A DNA stretch of 64,000 bases from Metabacillus sp. B2-18 (lineage in GTDB: Bacteria > Bacillota > Bacilli > Bacillales > Bacillaceae), in contig NZ_CP088245.1 in the NCBI RefSeq assembly GCF_021117275.1, positions 3,633,501 through 3,697,500 on the forward strand, read 5' to 3'. Below the pieces are notes generated by a model, which had not been told where the DNA came from, made no database searches, and saw only the letters and a program-made list of their open reading frames with translations. This document shows, piece by piece, positions 11,872 to 21,201 of this stretch. The stretch's first letter is position 1; every line of letters starts with the position of its first letter. Made by a program: the position numbers and the translations under genes.

Positions 11872-11991
11872 TATTTCTGTAATCCTGATTAATCATCAGC
11901 GACATATATTATTATATTTCCCGTCACAACAAAAGTCAACATTTAAAAATAACTTTTTTTTATAAAGAGGGAGTAAGTCTCCCCCTAACTT

Positions 11992-12504
11992 TTATTTAAG
12001 TGTAAAGCTCTTTGAAAGTTCCGGGAATTCCTGACCGTTTACTTCATAGAACGTCACATTTGCCACGTTATTTTCAAGCTCTAGTATAGCATACGTTTTT
12101 TGTTTTCGCATCACAGGAAGTCTTATACTGCCAGGATTTATTAATAATACATCATCAATCATTTCAGCGTTTGCTATATGTGAATGTCCATAGCATGCAA
12201 TTTTTGCGCTAGTCTCCATTGCCCTATACTTTAAGCTCATAAGTGTCATTTTAACATTATATAAGTGACCATGTGTCATATAGAGCGTAATGCCGCCAAG
12301 ATCTTCAATGATTTCATTCGGAAGATCTGACCCAAAATCACAATTCCCTTTTACACCTTTAAAAGAAATCAGCTCCTTGCTATTTGATGATAGCTCAGAA
12401 TCACCGCAATGAAGCATCATATCTACTTCAGCTTTATGTCTCTCCTGTATTTCTAAAAGTTCCGTAGTTAATCCATGACTATCACTTAAAATAAGTACCT
12501 TCAT
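11992..12504 (-). CDS. ysnB: Metallophosphoesterase YsnB (YfcE/MJ0936 family)
   Basis: A 170-aa calcineurin-like phosphoesterase of the small single-domain YfcE type. The metal ligands are all present in order: DSHG, HCGDSE, GNCD, THGH and GHSH. The physiological substrate is not known for the Bacillus protein; relatives hydrolyse phosphodiesters in vitro. It is the third gene of rph-rdgB-ysnB, 24 bases after rdgB, as in B. subtilis. A GGGGGAG/CTCCC hairpin follows at 11966-11985 but lacks a good T run on this strand. Confidence 0.9.
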   Translation of the reverse strand: MKVLILSDSHGLTTELLEIQERHKAEVDMMLHCGDSELSSNSKELISFKGVKGNCDFGSDLPNEIIEDLGGITLYMTHGHLYNVKMTLMSLKYRAMETSAKIACYGHSHIANAEMIDDVLLINPGSIRLPVMRKQKTYAILELENNVANVTFYEVNGQEFPELSKSFTLK

Positions 12505-12528
12505 TTTTTCATTCGCCTCGATTATTAT

Positions 12529-13116
12529 TCATTTCAAAAGTCCTTGAATCTTTTTTAAAGCTTCTGCACGATGACTGATTTGGTTTTTTTCTTCTTTTGA
12601 CAACTCTGCCATTGTTTTTGTAGAGTTTTTCACCGTGAAAATCGGATCATAGCCAAATCCGCCATCACCACTTGGCTCTTTTGCGATGTAGCCTTCACAT
12701 TCCCCTATGACGGTTTGTGTTTTCTGACCTGGTATAGACACTGCTAAAGCACAAATAAAACTAGCTGTACGTTCTTCCTTGCTTTGAATATTTTTTAATT
12801 TTTCAAGCACCTTGATTATATTCGCTGTATCATCTTTTTCAGGTCCTGCATACCTCGCAGAATAAACACCTGGCTCTCCGTTCAAATAATCAACTGCTAA
12901 TCCCGAATCATCTGCAATCGTTAATATGTTAAATTGCTCTGAGACAGCCTCAGCCTTAAGAATTGCATTTTCTTCAAAGGTTTCACCAGTTTCTTCAACA
13001 TCAACTGAATTTGGATAATCTAAAAGAGACTGAACCTGATAACCTAGTGGAGCTAAGATTGCTTCAAATTCTCTAACTTTTCCTTTATTTTTTGTGGCAA
13101 TAATGATTTGTTTCAA
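12529..13116 (-). CDS. rdgB: XTP/dITP diphosphatase (RdgB/HAM1)
   Basis: A 195-aa house-cleaning pyrophosphatase that hydrolyses non-canonical purine triphosphates such as XTP and ITP to keep them out of DNA. Family motifs are [13 protein letters not shown] at the N-terminus, [14 protein letters not shown], and [12 protein letters not shown], with SHRAEAL near the end. The start is TTG (13114-13116), overlapping the rph stop (TTGA), indicating coupling. This is ysnA in B. subtilis nomenclature. Confidence 0.95.
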   Translation of the reverse strand: MKQIIIATKNKGKVREFEAILAPLGYQVQSLLDYPNSVDVEETGETFEENAILKAEAVSEQFNILTIADDSGLAVDYLNGEPGVYSARYAGPEKDDTANIIKVLEKLKNIQSKEERTASFICALAVSIPGQKTQTVIGECEGYIAKEPSGDGGFGYDPIFTVKNSTKTMAELSKEEKNQISHRAEALKKIQGLLK

Positions 13117-13880
13117 TTTGCTGCACCCTGTTTCTTTACATTTTCTTCAACTATAAGTGAAACATCTCCGAGTGCTGCTTTTTGCTCTTCAATAAGCGCT
13201 TTGATTCCTATCTCAGCAAAATCAAGCATACTGTTTAATTCATGTCTAGTGAATGTTGCTTCTTCTCCAGTACCTTGTACCTCAACCAAATGACCACTTG
13301 ATGTCATAATAACGTTCATGTCGACTAACGCACTTGAATCCTCTTTGTAGTCCAAGTCTAAAATTTCTCCATGCTCTGAGTCTATTCCAACAGATATAGC
13401 TGCTAGAAAATCTGTAATCGGTAATGTTTTTAATTTGCCATTATTCATTAATTTTTCTAAAGCTATAACCATTGCTACAAATGCCCCAGTAATGGAAGCA
13501 GTTCGTGTACCACCATCTGCTTGAATAACATCACAATCAACCCAGATTGTTCTTTCTCCAAGCTCATGTAGGTTAACAACAGCACGTAACGCTCTTCCTA
13601 TTAGGCGTTGAATTTCCATTGTTCGCCCAGTGATTTTCCCTTTAGATGATTCTCGGATTGTTCGCTGCTCAGTTGCTCTAGGGAGCATTGAATACTCTGC
13701 AGTAATCCATCCCTTACCTTCTCCCCTCATAAAGGGTGGTACTCGATCTTCTATACTTGCATTACAAATTACCTTTGTGTTACCAACAGTTATTAAGACA
13801 GAACCTTCCGGGTGAATGATAAAATCCTTCATTATTTCTACTTTTCTTATCTGATTTCTTTCTCGGCCGTCATGTCTCAA
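13113..13880 (-). CDS. rph: Ribonuclease PH
   Basis: RNase PH, 255 aa, trims tRNA 3' ends phosphorolytically. Motifs: MRHDGR start, [38 protein letters not shown], and [15 protein letters not shown] in the core. The start is TTG (13878-13880) behind GGAGGGAAAAAA. It leads the rph-rdgB-ysnB operon; the preceding gerM transcript ends at the hairpin at 13930-13956. Confidence 0.96.
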   Translation of the reverse strand: MRHDGRERNQIRKVEIMKDFIIHPEGSVLITVGNTKVICNASIEDRVPPFMRGEGKGWITAEYSMLPRATEQRTIRESSKGKITGRTMEIQRLIGRALRAVVNLHELGERTIWVDCDVIQADGGTRTASITGAFVAMVIALEKLMNNGKLKTLPITDFLAAISVGIDSEHGEILDLDYKEDSSALVDMNVIMTSSGHLVEVQGTGEEATFTRHELNSMLDFAEIGIKALIEEQKAALGDVSLIVEENVKKQGAAN

Positions 13881-13929
13881 TTTTTTCCCTCCAGTAAAAG
13901 CTGCTTATTCATTATGTAAACAAGAAATA

Positions 13930-13956
13930 AGAGGTAGCTTAAATAAGCATACCTCT
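13930..13956 (-). terminator. Terminator behind gerM
   Basis: AGAGGTA and TACCTCT (with inner GCTTA/TAAGC) form a hairpin followed on the minus strand by TTATTTCTTG. It separates gerM from rph. Confidence 0.65.
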
Positions 13957-13991
13957 CTTTACCCATTATATAGTATATCAAAAACCTGTTA

Positions 13992-15065
13992 TTAAAAACT
14001 ACCTGTATTCACTTTAGTAGGTCTTGTTACAGGCTCTGTTAACTTTTCTCCATTTTCGTTGATTAGTTCTGATTTTCCATTAACTGTTACAGCCACACTT
14101 TCAATACCATCTTGCTCTGTTAATGTTAAAACCAATGCTTCAAGCACTTGAGAAGATATAATTTTTTGCTCTTCATCAAGACTTCCATAAATGGATTCAT
14201 TAAAATCAAGTGTTACTTTACCATTTTCGTACTTAGGAGCACTTAGAAGTTCAACACCTTCCTGGAAATCACTCATTAACCCTGTAGATGCAGATGGTCC
14301 TTCTGCAAGCTCATTTACAGCTGCAACAATTGGATCCTTTTCTTCATTGCTAATTCGCTTTGTAACAGGAACATAATATTGACTACCGTCTGATTCTGCT
14401 AAATAATAAACAGTTAATGGATGACTGTCAGTAATATCAACTACATCGCTGGAATCATGATTAATTCCATCTTCTCTACTAACACCATTTTGTATCGGAG
14501 TACCGTTTACAGGCATCTCTTTCTGTTCATGACCGTTTACCCAAATTTTCACATTCTTAACTGAATCAAATTGTGTTAATGTCCACGTAATGGATTGAAG
14601 AATTTTAGCTTCATCTTCTTTTTTATAGTTATTAAATTCCTTCGAAAAATCGGCAATGGCAGTACCATCTTCTGTTATATTTACTCCCAATACTTGTGTA
14701 TCCTGCGGAAGTACAGCTCTAAATCCATTCGGTAGCATATTTGAGACAGGACCACCTTCAACTAAATACTCTAATGATTGTTTTGCAACACTGTCAGTTT
14801 TAGGTAGGTTCATAGCGTACGGAACAACAAATCCGCTTTTGTCTATTAAGTAGAGCTGACTTGTTACTGATTCCTCTGCTTGATCACTCTTTACATCTTC
14901 CACACCATTTTCAGTTTCTACCTGTGCACCATCTTCCATAATGTTCACATCTTGTGGTGGATCAATTTCTTTAGTAGCTTCTTCTGCATTGAACAAACCA
15001 CAACCAGAAAGTAGCAATGATGATGCAATAACCGTGACTGCAATCTGTTTGTTGTATTTAGACAT
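13992..15065 (-). CDS. gerM: Spore germination lipoprotein GerM
   Basis: A 357-aa exported lipoprotein: the N-terminus has a short basic stretch, a hydrophobic run and the lipobox LLLSGC, so the mature protein is lipid-anchored at the cysteine near residue 22. Two GerMN domains follow (around residues 70-190 and 225-340). GerM is needed for normal sporulation and germination in Bacillus and helps hold the forespore engulfment complex. The ATG at 15065 follows TTTGGAGGGATTTTA. It lies between racE and rph as in B. subtilis. Confidence 0.93.
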   Translation of the reverse strand: MSKYNKQIAVTVIASSLLLSGCGLFNAEEATKEIDPPQDVNIMEDGAQVETENGVEDVKSDQAEESVTSQLYLIDKSGFVVPYAMNLPKTDSVAKQSLEYLVEGGPVSNMLPNGFRAVLPQDTQVLGVNITEDGTAIADFSKEFNNYKKEDEAKILQSITWTLTQFDSVKNVKIWVNGHEQKEMPVNGTPIQNGVSREDGINHDSSDVVDITDSHPLTVYYLAESDGSQYYVPVTKRISNEEKDPIVAAVNELAEGPSASTGLMSDFQEGVELLSAPKYENGKVTLDFNESIYGSLDEEQKIISSQVLEALVLTLTEQDGIESVAVTVNGKSELINENGEKLTEPVTRPTKVNTGSF

Positions 15066-15180
15066 TAAAATCCCTCCAAAGGCAGTTTGTACTAATATGT
15101 ATACGAGCTATTTCTCATTTTAGACCGATTTTTTGTACAAACTTTTCAAATGAAGATTTGGAGAGATAAATAGGTATAAT

Positions 15181-15207
15181 AAAAACACAGTGCATCACTG
15201 TGTTTTT
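15181..15207 (-). terminator. Terminator behind racE
   Basis: AAAAACACAGTG and CACTGTGTTTTT form a 12-bp hairpin around the racE stop codon, with T runs on both strands. Confidence 0.8.
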
Positions 15208-16033
15208 ATAATGTACGATGTTTCTGATTCATCTGATTTAACGTAATTGATTCTACATGTTTAACAGGTTGCTCGAACCATTTTGATGCAATTTTCTCGA
15301 ACAACTGCTTTGGACCTGTTGTTAAAAAACGGTGATTCTTTTTTCCTGAGAATAAATTGAGAGTTTTATTGAATGATAATATTGTACTAACCTCTCTGGC
15401 TGTTTCATCTCCAGAACAGATTATTTTCACGGCTTGTCCCATGTACTCTTCAATTTGTGATTGCAAGATAGGATAATGTGTACATCCTAAAATTAATGTA
15501 TCAATTTTACTCCCCTTAAAAGCTGAAAGAGAGTCGTTAACAATCTTTTGAGCCTCTTCCCCTTCAAATTCACCACTTTCTACTAACGGAACAAATTTAG
15601 GGCAAGCAAGACTCTCAACAAATAGCTGATTATTTAATGTTTTTAATGCCGTTTCATATGCGGCACTTTGAATGGTATTAATTGTACCGATAACCCCGAT
15701 ATGATCATTCTTTGTTACCTTTACAGCTGTTCTTGCCCCTGGGAAGATAACACCTATTACGGGAATATCCACGTTTTCCTGAATTTCCTCTAAGGCTATG
15801 GCTGTTGCTGTGTTACAAGCAATAACCAGCATTTTTATATGGTGATTTTCTAACAAATAATTGGTCATTTCCCAAGTAAACCTGCGTACTTCTTCAGCTG
15901 GTCTTGGTCCATATGGACAACGTGCTGTATCACCTAAATAGATGATTTCTTCTTTTGGTAATTGTCTCATGATTTCTTTTGCGACAGTTAACCCACCTAC
16001 GCCAGAATCAATGACACCGATTGGTCTTTTCAA
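15206..16033 (-). CDS. racE: Glutamate racemase
   Basis: A 275-aa racemase that supplies D-glutamate for peptidoglycan. Catalytic cysteine motifs are both present: [13 protein letters not shown] and [11 protein letters not shown]; the N-terminal [16 protein letters not shown] binds substrate. The start is TTG (16031-16033) behind GAGGCGATTAT. It follows ysmB by 15 bases, and with gerM/gerE nearby corresponds to racE of B. subtilis. Confidence 0.95.
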   Translation of the reverse strand: MKRPIGVIDSGVGGLTVAKEIMRQLPKEEIIYLGDTARCPYGPRPAEEVRRFTWEMTNYLLENHHIKMLVIACNTATAIALEEIQENVDIPVIGVIFPGARTAVKVTKNDHIGVIGTINTIQSAAYETALKTLNNQLFVESLACPKFVPLVESGEFEGEEAQKIVNDSLSAFKGSKIDTLILGCTHYPILQSQIEEYMGQAVKIICSGDETAREVSTILSFNKTLNLFSGKKNHRFLTTGPKQLFEKIASKWFEQPVKHVESITLNQMNQKHRTL

Positions 16034-16048
16034 ATAATCGCCTCATTC

Positions 16049-16495
16049 TTAACTCATTTCTTGTTGTAGTTTTATTAACGATTTTTCAAGTGCTACTAAT
16101 TCTTCTTCTTCAAAGTTAACCAGCATGTCTCTTAAATAATTTTGTCTTTTTTGAATAACTTCCTCGATAATCCGCTCGCCCTCTGCTAATAAGTGTATTC
16201 TTACAATTCTTCTGTCATGAGTATCTTTTACTCTGATAACCAATTGGTTCTTTTCCATACGATCCACTAAATCAGTTGTCGTACTACATGCTAAAAACAT
16301 TTTATTAGAAAGCTCTCCAATTGTTAAGTCACCATTTTCCCATAACCATTGTAGGGCAACAAACTGAGGTGGTGTTATATGATAGTCATTTAAAATTTCT
16401 CGACCTTTTTGTTTAATAATTCCTGATATATGACGAAGTGCCTTTTCAAGATCAGATACCGTTTGTGTTTTATCAATTCCTTGATTTATGCTCAA
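16049..16495 (-). CDS. ysmB: MarR-family transcriptional regulator YsmB
   Basis: A 148-aa winged-helix regulator: helices in the N-terminal dimerisation part, then ITPPQFVALQWLWENGDLTIGELSNKMFLACSTTTDLVDRMEKN as recognition helix region and the wing KDTHDRRIVRIHLLAEG. The start is TTG (16493-16495) behind GAGAGGGTTAAAG. It is co-directional with and close to racE. The ligand and targets are unknown. Confidence 0.88.
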   Translation of the reverse strand: MSINQGIDKTQTVSDLEKALRHISGIIKQKGREILNDYHITPPQFVALQWLWENGDLTIGELSNKMFLACSTTTDLVDRMEKNQLVIRVKDTHDRRIVRIHLLAEGERIIEEVIQKRQNYLRDMLVNFEEEELVALEKSLIKLQQEMS

Positions 16496-16669
16496 CTTTA
16501 ACCCTCTCTAAACCATTATAATGTTATCTTTTTATATCAATGTTATTTTCCCTGTTTTTTTAATAAATTGCAAGTTACATATTTTTTAACAAATGATTGA
16601 TTAAACAAGAACAATTATCTTTTTATCATACCCTATATATAAATTTTAATCATTTTTTATAAAGTAATA

Positions 16670-16700
16670 ACCGGCTCCCTTTATGAAAAGGATAGCCGGT
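16670..16700 (-). terminator. Terminator behind gerE
   Basis: ACCGGCT and AGCCGGT with an inner CCTTTT/AAAGG pairing form a stable hairpin just after the gerE stop, followed by TATTACTTTAT. Confidence 0.65.
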
Positions 16701-16705
16701 ATTGG

Positions 16706-16930
16706 TTAGAGCTCGAGTTCACCCATTCGAAGGAGCTCAACAACCGCTTGAGAGCGTCCCTTAACACCAAGCTTTTGCATCGCATTTGAGATATGATTTC
16801 GAACCGTTTTTTCACTTATAAAGAGCTCGCTAGCAATCTCTTTCGTCGTTTTGTCTTGAACTAACAATTCGAATACTTCTCTCTCTCTTTTCGTGAGTAG
16901 TGGCTTTGATTGAAACTCTTTCTCTTTCAA
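16706..16930 (-). CDS. gerE: Spore coat regulator GerE
   Basis: A 74-aa LuxR-type DNA-binding domain with no receiver domain, the hallmark of GerE. The HTH region [19 protein letters not shown] and the C-terminal [14 protein letters not shown] are intact. GerE acts in the mother cell late in sporulation, activating or repressing sigma-K dependent coat genes. The start is TTG (16928-16930) behind AAGGAGGG. A sigma-K type promoter lies upstream at 17002-17029. Confidence 0.97.
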   Translation of the reverse strand: MKEKEFQSKPLLTKREREVFELLVQDKTTKEIASELFISEKTVRNHISNAMQKLGVKGRSQAVVELLRMGELEL

Positions 16931-17001
16931 GTATTGTAACCCTCCTTGCTAAGGTGAGAGGTGAGAGCTGATCTAACGGATGGGTATATATTTAGTCAAC
17001 A

Positions 17002-17029
17002 TATACTATGTGTAACCGAAGAGGACTGT
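17002..17029 (-). promoter_or_regulatory. Sigma-K promoter of gerE
   Basis: Minus strand AC (17028-17029), 17 bases, then CATAGTATA (17002-17010) fits the sigma-K consensus AC-N17-CATANNNTA exactly. The distance to the gerE start is about 65 bases from the predicted start point. gerE is a known sigma-K target. Confidence 0.85.
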
Positions 17030-17072
17030 GACAGATTCAGAACGGAAAAGATGTTTAACTGCGTCCATTTTA

Positions 17073-17543
17073 TTAGTTCGTTATAGCTTCATATGCTGTT
17101 AAACATTTTTTATCTTCTTCAGACCATGGAACACTCTTTCCTGTTCGCTGTGAAATCTGTACAATTGTTCCTCGGCCAACAAAAATACTCTCCCTATGAT
17201 CGTTTACTCCTAAGTAATGCAAATCAACCGAAGATGTGCCTATACGGTTTATTTTGACAAAAAGATTTATCTTGTCATCAAAGTAAGCTTGATGTAAAAA
17301 ATCACATTGCAAATCTGCAACAACAGGAATACTTTCGCCATTTGATTGTAACCATTTCTGCATCATCCCGGTTTTTTTGAAGAATTCTATCCTTCCTTCT
17401 TCAAAGTATGTAAAAGGAGCCGTATTGTTCATATGTCCAAACATATCTGTTTCAGAAAATCGAATTTTTATTGGATGTGAAAAGCTAAAGCTGTCTTTAT
17501 AGGCTGAATCAAAGCTCTCTATATACGGTATTTTTTTCATCAT
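17073..17543 (-). CDS. ysmA: Hot-dog fold thioesterase YsmA
   Basis: A 156-aa 4-hydroxybenzoyl-CoA thioesterase-like protein. The family signature IRFSETDMFGHMNNTAPFTYFEEGRIEFF is clear in the N-terminal third, with the catalytic Asp. The acyl substrate is not known. It sits between sdhB and gerE as in B. subtilis, but the terminator at 17571-17604 separates it from the sdh operon. Two adjacent ATGs (17543 and 17540) are possible starts behind AAAGGAAGAGC. Confidence 0.85.
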   Translation of the reverse strand: MMKKIPYIESFDSAYKDSFSFSHPIKIRFSETDMFGHMNNTAPFTYFEEGRIEFFKKTGMMQKWLQSNGESIPVVADLQCDFLHQAYFDDKINLFVKINRIGTSSVDLHYLGVNDHRESIFVGRGTIVQISQRTGKSVPWSEEDKKCLTAYEAITN

Positions 17544-17570
17544 GCTCTTCCTTTCATTTGTCTTTAAATA

Positions 17571-17604
17571 AAAAAGGAACTGACACGGAAGTCAGTCCCT
17601 TTTT
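17571..17604 (-). terminator. Terminator of sdhCAB
   Basis: AAAAAGGGACTGAC and GTCAGTTCCTTTTT form a long stem followed by TTATTT on the minus strand, immediately behind the sdhB stop. Confidence 0.9.
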
Positions 17605-17608
17605 ACAG

Positions 17609-18370
17609 TTATCCTTGGTCACTACCAAAGAAATTACGGAATGATTGAAATGCTGTATCACGATTTAATGCTGCAATCGATGTTGTTAAAGGAATACCTT
17701 TTGGACAAGATTGCACACAGTTTTGTGAGTTACCACAGTTTGCTAATCCACCGTCTCCCATAATTGCTTCAAGACGCTCAGACTTATTCATTTCACCAGT
17801 AGGATGAGCATTGAATAGACGAACTTGTGATAGTGGAGCAGGACCAATGAAGTTTGATTTACTATTCACGTTAGGGCAAGCTTCTAAACATACTCCACAA
17901 GTCATACATTTTGATAGCTCATAAGCCCATTGACGCTTTTTCTCTGGCATACGTGGTCCAGGACCTAAATCGTAAGTTCCATCAATCGGAATCCAAGCCT
18001 TAACTTTTTTAAGTGAGTCGAACATACGTTTACGATCAACTTGTAAATCGCGAACAACAGGGAACGTACGCATTGGTTCAAGTCTGATCGGTTGTTCAAG
18101 CTGATCAACTAGAGCTGTACAAGATTGTCGAGGCTTTCCATTGATCACCATTGAACACGCACCACAAACTTCTTCTAAACAGTTCATATCCCAGTTAATT
18201 GGCGTTGTTTGTTTCCCCTCAACATTTACTGGATTACGACGAATTTCCATTAACGCCGATATAACATTCATATTCGGACGATAAGGTATTTCGAATTTTT
18301 CCTGATAAGGGGCTGCTTCTGGTGATTCTTGTCGGGTAATAATAAACTGAACTACTCTATTTTCACTCAT
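17609..18370 (-). CDS. sdhB: Succinate dehydrogenase iron-sulfur subunit
   Basis: SdhB, 253 aa, carries electrons from the flavoprotein to the cytochrome b anchor in the membrane. All three cluster motifs are present: the [2Fe-2S] ligands in MNCLEEVCGACSMV with a later CTALV cysteine, the [4Fe-4S] motif CMTCGVCLEACPN, and the downstream CGNSQNCVQSCPKG. Its ATG overlaps the sdhA stop by one base (TAATG) behind GGGGGATAAC. Confidence 0.98.
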   Translation of the reverse strand: MSENRVVQFIITRQESPEAAPYQEKFEIPYRPNMNVISALMEIRRNPVNVEGKQTTPINWDMNCLEEVCGACSMVINGKPRQSCTALVDQLEQPIRLEPMRTFPVVRDLQVDRKRMFDSLKKVKAWIPIDGTYDLGPGPRMPEKKRQWAYELSKCMTCGVCLEACPNVNSKSNFIGPAPLSQVRLFNAHPTGEMNKSERLEAIMGDGGLANCGNSQNCVQSCPKGIPLTTSIAALNRDTAFQSFRNFFGSDQG

Positions 18371-20133
18371 TAGTTATCCCCCTTTTTGCTTTTAGAATAA
18401 TCGCGTTTACGTGGTTTAATTAATGATACATCCACATCTTCATAGTGGAATTTAGGTGCAGTACGGTCACCTGCATATGTTGCCATCGTTGTTTTTAAGA
18501 ATTCCTCGTCATTTCGCTCTGGGAATTCAGGTTTATAATGTGCTCCACGACTTTCATTACGGTTGTAAGCACCTAGTGTTACAACACGTGATAGCTGAAG
18601 CATATTTTTTAACTGACGAGTAAAGGCTGCACCTTGATTACTCCATTTAGCAGTATCATTAATATTGATGTTATCAAAACGCTCAATAAGTTCCTGAATC
18701 TTCTCATCTGTTTTTAGAAGCTTATCATTATGTCTTACAACGGTAACGTTATCTGTCATCCATTCTCCTAATTCCTTGTGAAGAACATAAGCATTTTCAG
18801 TACCATCTAAGCTCATGATATTATTCCATTTATCTTCTTCCTGTTTTACATGGCTCTCAAACACACTAGAAGAAAGATCTTCAGCACTCTTCTCAAGTCC
18901 ATTAATGTACTTAACAGCATTAGGACCCGCTACCATACCACCGTAGATTGCAGAAAGCAATGAGTTGGCACCTAGACGGTTTGCACCGTGCATAGAGTAA
19001 TCACACTCACCTGCTGCAAATAAACCTGGGATATTTGTCATCTGGTCATAATCAACCCATAATCCACCCATTGAATAATGAACTGCAGGGAAGATTTTCA
19101 TTGGAACTTTACGTGGATCATCACCCATGAACTTTTCATAGATTTCGATAATACCACCTAGTTTAATATCAAGTTCTTTTGGATCTTTGTGGGATAAATC
19201 AAGGTAAACCATGTTTTCACCATTGATTCCAAGCTTTTGCTCTACGCAAACATCAAAGATTTCACGTGTTGCAATATCACGAGGTACAAGGTTTCCATAA
19301 GCTGGATACTTTTCTTCAAGGAAGTACCAAGGTTTCCCATCTTTATATGTCCAAACTCGTCCACCTTCTCCACGAGCAGATTCACTCATTAGACGAAGCT
19401 TATCATCTCCTGGAATTGCGGTCGGGTGAATTTGAATGAATTCACCATTTGCATAATGAACACCTTGCTGATAAACAATCGATGCTGCAGATCCAGTGTT
19501 GATAACAGAGTTAGTTGATTTTCCGAAAATAATTCCCGGTCCACCAGTTGCCATAATAACAGCATCTGCCCGGAACGATTCAATTTGCATAGATGTTAAG
19601 TTTTGTGCAGTAACCCCGCGACAAACTCGATCATCATCAATAACCGCACCTAAGAATTCCCATCCTTCATATTTTGTGACAAGACCCGCTACCTCATGAC
19701 GTCTTACTTGCTCATCTAAAGCATATAGTAACTGCTGACCAGTCGTTGCTCCAGCAAAAGCTGTACGGTGATGCTGAGTACCACCAAAACGTCTGAAATC
19801 TAGCAATCCTTCTGGAGTACGGTTGAACATTACACCCATTCGGTCTAATAAGTGTATAATTCCAGGTGCTGCTTCAGCCATTGCTTTAACAGGTGGTTGA
19901 TTTGCTAAGAAATCCCCACCATAAACAGTGTCATCAAAGTGCTCCCAAGGTGAATCTCCTTCACCTTTTGTATTAACAGCCCCGTTAATACCACCCTGCG
20001 CACACACTGAGTGCGATCTTTTAACAGGTACTAATGAAAATAAATCTACTTGAACGCCGGCTTCAGCAGCTTTAATAGTAGCCATCAAACCAGCTAACCC
20101 GCCTCCGACAACGATAATTTTACTTTTACTCAT
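18370..20133 (-). CDS. sdhA: Succinate dehydrogenase flavoprotein subunit
   Basis: SdhA, 587 aa, oxidises succinate to fumarate at a covalently bound FAD. Visible are the dinucleotide-binding VVGGGLAGLMATIKAAEAG, the FAD-linking histidine in SHSVCAQGGINGA, and the active-site HPTAIPG and RGAHYK regions. I start at ATG 20131-20133, eight bases behind AAAGGGAG; an upstream GTG at 20142 is too close to the ribosome binding site. The Gram-positive (B-type, menaquinone-reducing) complex II with one anchor subunit is implied by sdhC. Confidence 0.97.
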   Translation of the reverse strand: MSKSKIIVVGGGLAGLMATIKAAEAGVQVDLFSLVPVKRSHSVCAQGGINGAVNTKGEGDSPWEHFDDTVYGGDFLANQPPVKAMAEAAPGIIHLLDRMGVMFNRTPEGLLDFRRFGGTQHHRTAFAGATTGQQLLYALDEQVRRHEVAGLVTKYEGWEFLGAVIDDDRVCRGVTAQNLTSMQIESFRADAVIMATGGPGIIFGKSTNSVINTGSAASIVYQQGVHYANGEFIQIHPTAIPGDDKLRLMSESARGEGGRVWTYKDGKPWYFLEEKYPAYGNLVPRDIATREIFDVCVEQKLGINGENMVYLDLSHKDPKELDIKLGGIIEIYEKFMGDDPRKVPMKIFPAVHYSMGGLWVDYDQMTNIPGLFAAGECDYSMHGANRLGANSLLSAIYGGMVAGPNAVKYINGLEKSAEDLSSSVFESHVKQEEDKWNNIMSLDGTENAYVLHKELGEWMTDNVTVVRHNDKLLKTDEKIQELIERFDNININDTAKWSNQGAAFTRQLKNMLQLSRVVTLGAYNRNESRGAHYKPEFPERNDEEFLKTTMATYAGDRTAPKFHYEDVDVSLIKPRKRDYSKSKKGDN

Positions 20134-20165
20134 TAAGCCCACTCCCTTTAATAGCTATTGCTGGA

Positions 20166-20774
20166 TTAGACGAATGCAAAGATTGCTCGAACACCCACGA
20201 ATGATAACGCTAAGAAGATACCGAGCGTGACATAAGTAGAGATTACTTGTGAGCGAGGAGTAACTGTGATTCCCCAACTAACTCCAAATGACCATAAACC
20301 ATTAGCAAAATGGAACACGGTTGAAATAACACCAATTAAGTAGAATACAAGCATAAAAGGACTACTTAAGATAGAAGCCATCATGTCATAGTTTACTTCT
20401 GCTCCAAGTGCAGCAGCAATTCTCGTTTCCCATACATGCCAAGCGATAAATATAAAGGTAATAATTCCTGTTACACGCTGTAGCATGAATAACCAATTTC
20501 GAAGATAGCCATAGTTACTTACATTGTTTTTTGCTGTAAATGCAATATAAACTCCGTAAATCGCATGGTATAAAAGTGGAAGGAAAATAATTACAATCTC
20601 AAGCACATACCTAAATGGCAACATTTCCATAAAGTGTGCTGCATTGTTAAATGCTTCTGCACCTCTTGTGGCAAAATGGTTGACGATTAGATGCTGAATC
20701 AAAAAGATCCCTACCGGAATTACTCCAAGTAATGAGTGCAGTCTACGATTAATAAACTCTCGGTTTCCAGCCAT
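20166..20774 (-). CDS. sdhC: Succinate dehydrogenase cytochrome b558
   Basis: A 202-aa membrane anchor with five hydrophobic segments and several conserved histidines for two b haems (for example LIQHLIVNHF, YHAIYG, IAWHVWETR, FHFANGLW). It transfers electrons to menaquinone. It is the first gene of sdhCAB, starting at ATG 20774 behind AGGGGGTAAG. The leader is about 170 nt and contains a hairpin. Confidence 0.96.
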   Translation of the reverse strand: MAGNREFINRRLHSLLGVIPVGIFLIQHLIVNHFATRGAEAFNNAAHFMEMLPFRYVLEIVIIFLPLLYHAIYGVYIAFTAKNNVSNYGYLRNWLFMLQRVTGIITFIFIAWHVWETRIAAALGAEVNYDMMASILSSPFMLVFYLIGVISTVFHFANGLWSFGVSWGITVTPRSQVISTYVTLGIFLALSFVGVRAIFAFV

Positions 20775-20848
20775 AAAACTTACCCCCTAGTATCAATAAT
20801 GCGCTCACTTTTTTAAAACTAATTTGTTTCCTGATAAAGTTTACCAAA

Positions 20849-20870
20849 TGTAATAGTGGTCTACATTACA
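20849..20870 (-). other. Hairpin in the sdhC leader
   Basis: TGTAAT..ATTACA forms a short hairpin with the loop around GTAGACCAC in the 5' UTR. In B. subtilis the sdhC leader is bound by the iron-sparing small RNA FsrA; whether this hairpin is involved is inference. The rest of 20871-20944 shows nothing else I recognise. Confidence 0.35.
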
Positions 20871-20950
20871 GTCAGCAAAATTTACGAATATAAACTAGCA
20901 GTCTAGTAATCTTTCATGCCAGTTTAAAAGTAGGTAAATGCAACAAGTAC

Positions 20951-20979
20951 ATTTTACTCCCTTAAAGAAAGAGCGTCAA
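20951..20979 (-). promoter_or_regulatory. Sigma-A promoter of sdhCAB
   Basis: TTGACG (20974-20979), 17 bases, TAAAAT (20951-20956) on the minus strand. It gives a leader of about 170 nt. Between here and yslB (20980-21201) the sequence is AT rich, with an ACATGTAATT palindromic patch and a TATAAT near 21174 that may serve yslB. Confidence 0.75.
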
Positions 20980-21201
20980 GAAAACGTGTTCATAAATTAT
21001 AATTTTTCGACAAATACTAATTACATGTAATTTTATTTTATCAGTATACCTTATTTTAAAACAACCTACTTTAGCATCCTATTCTGGAAATTTCATACTC
21101 ATTACTAGTTCTAACTTACGCAGTTCATAATTTTCCTTAATATTTCATGTTTTTCACCTTGGATGTTGATATATAATATGAAATAGAAAGAGGGGAATAC
21201 C

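Noticed and set aside
11966..11985. Strong terminator behind ysnB
   Set aside because: The hairpin is present but is followed by TTATAAAAAAAA on the minus strand, so I did not list it as a firm terminator.
19389..19583. Leftward 64-codon frame inside sdhA
   Set aside because: It is another reading frame of the highly conserved sdhA sequence; no independent signals.
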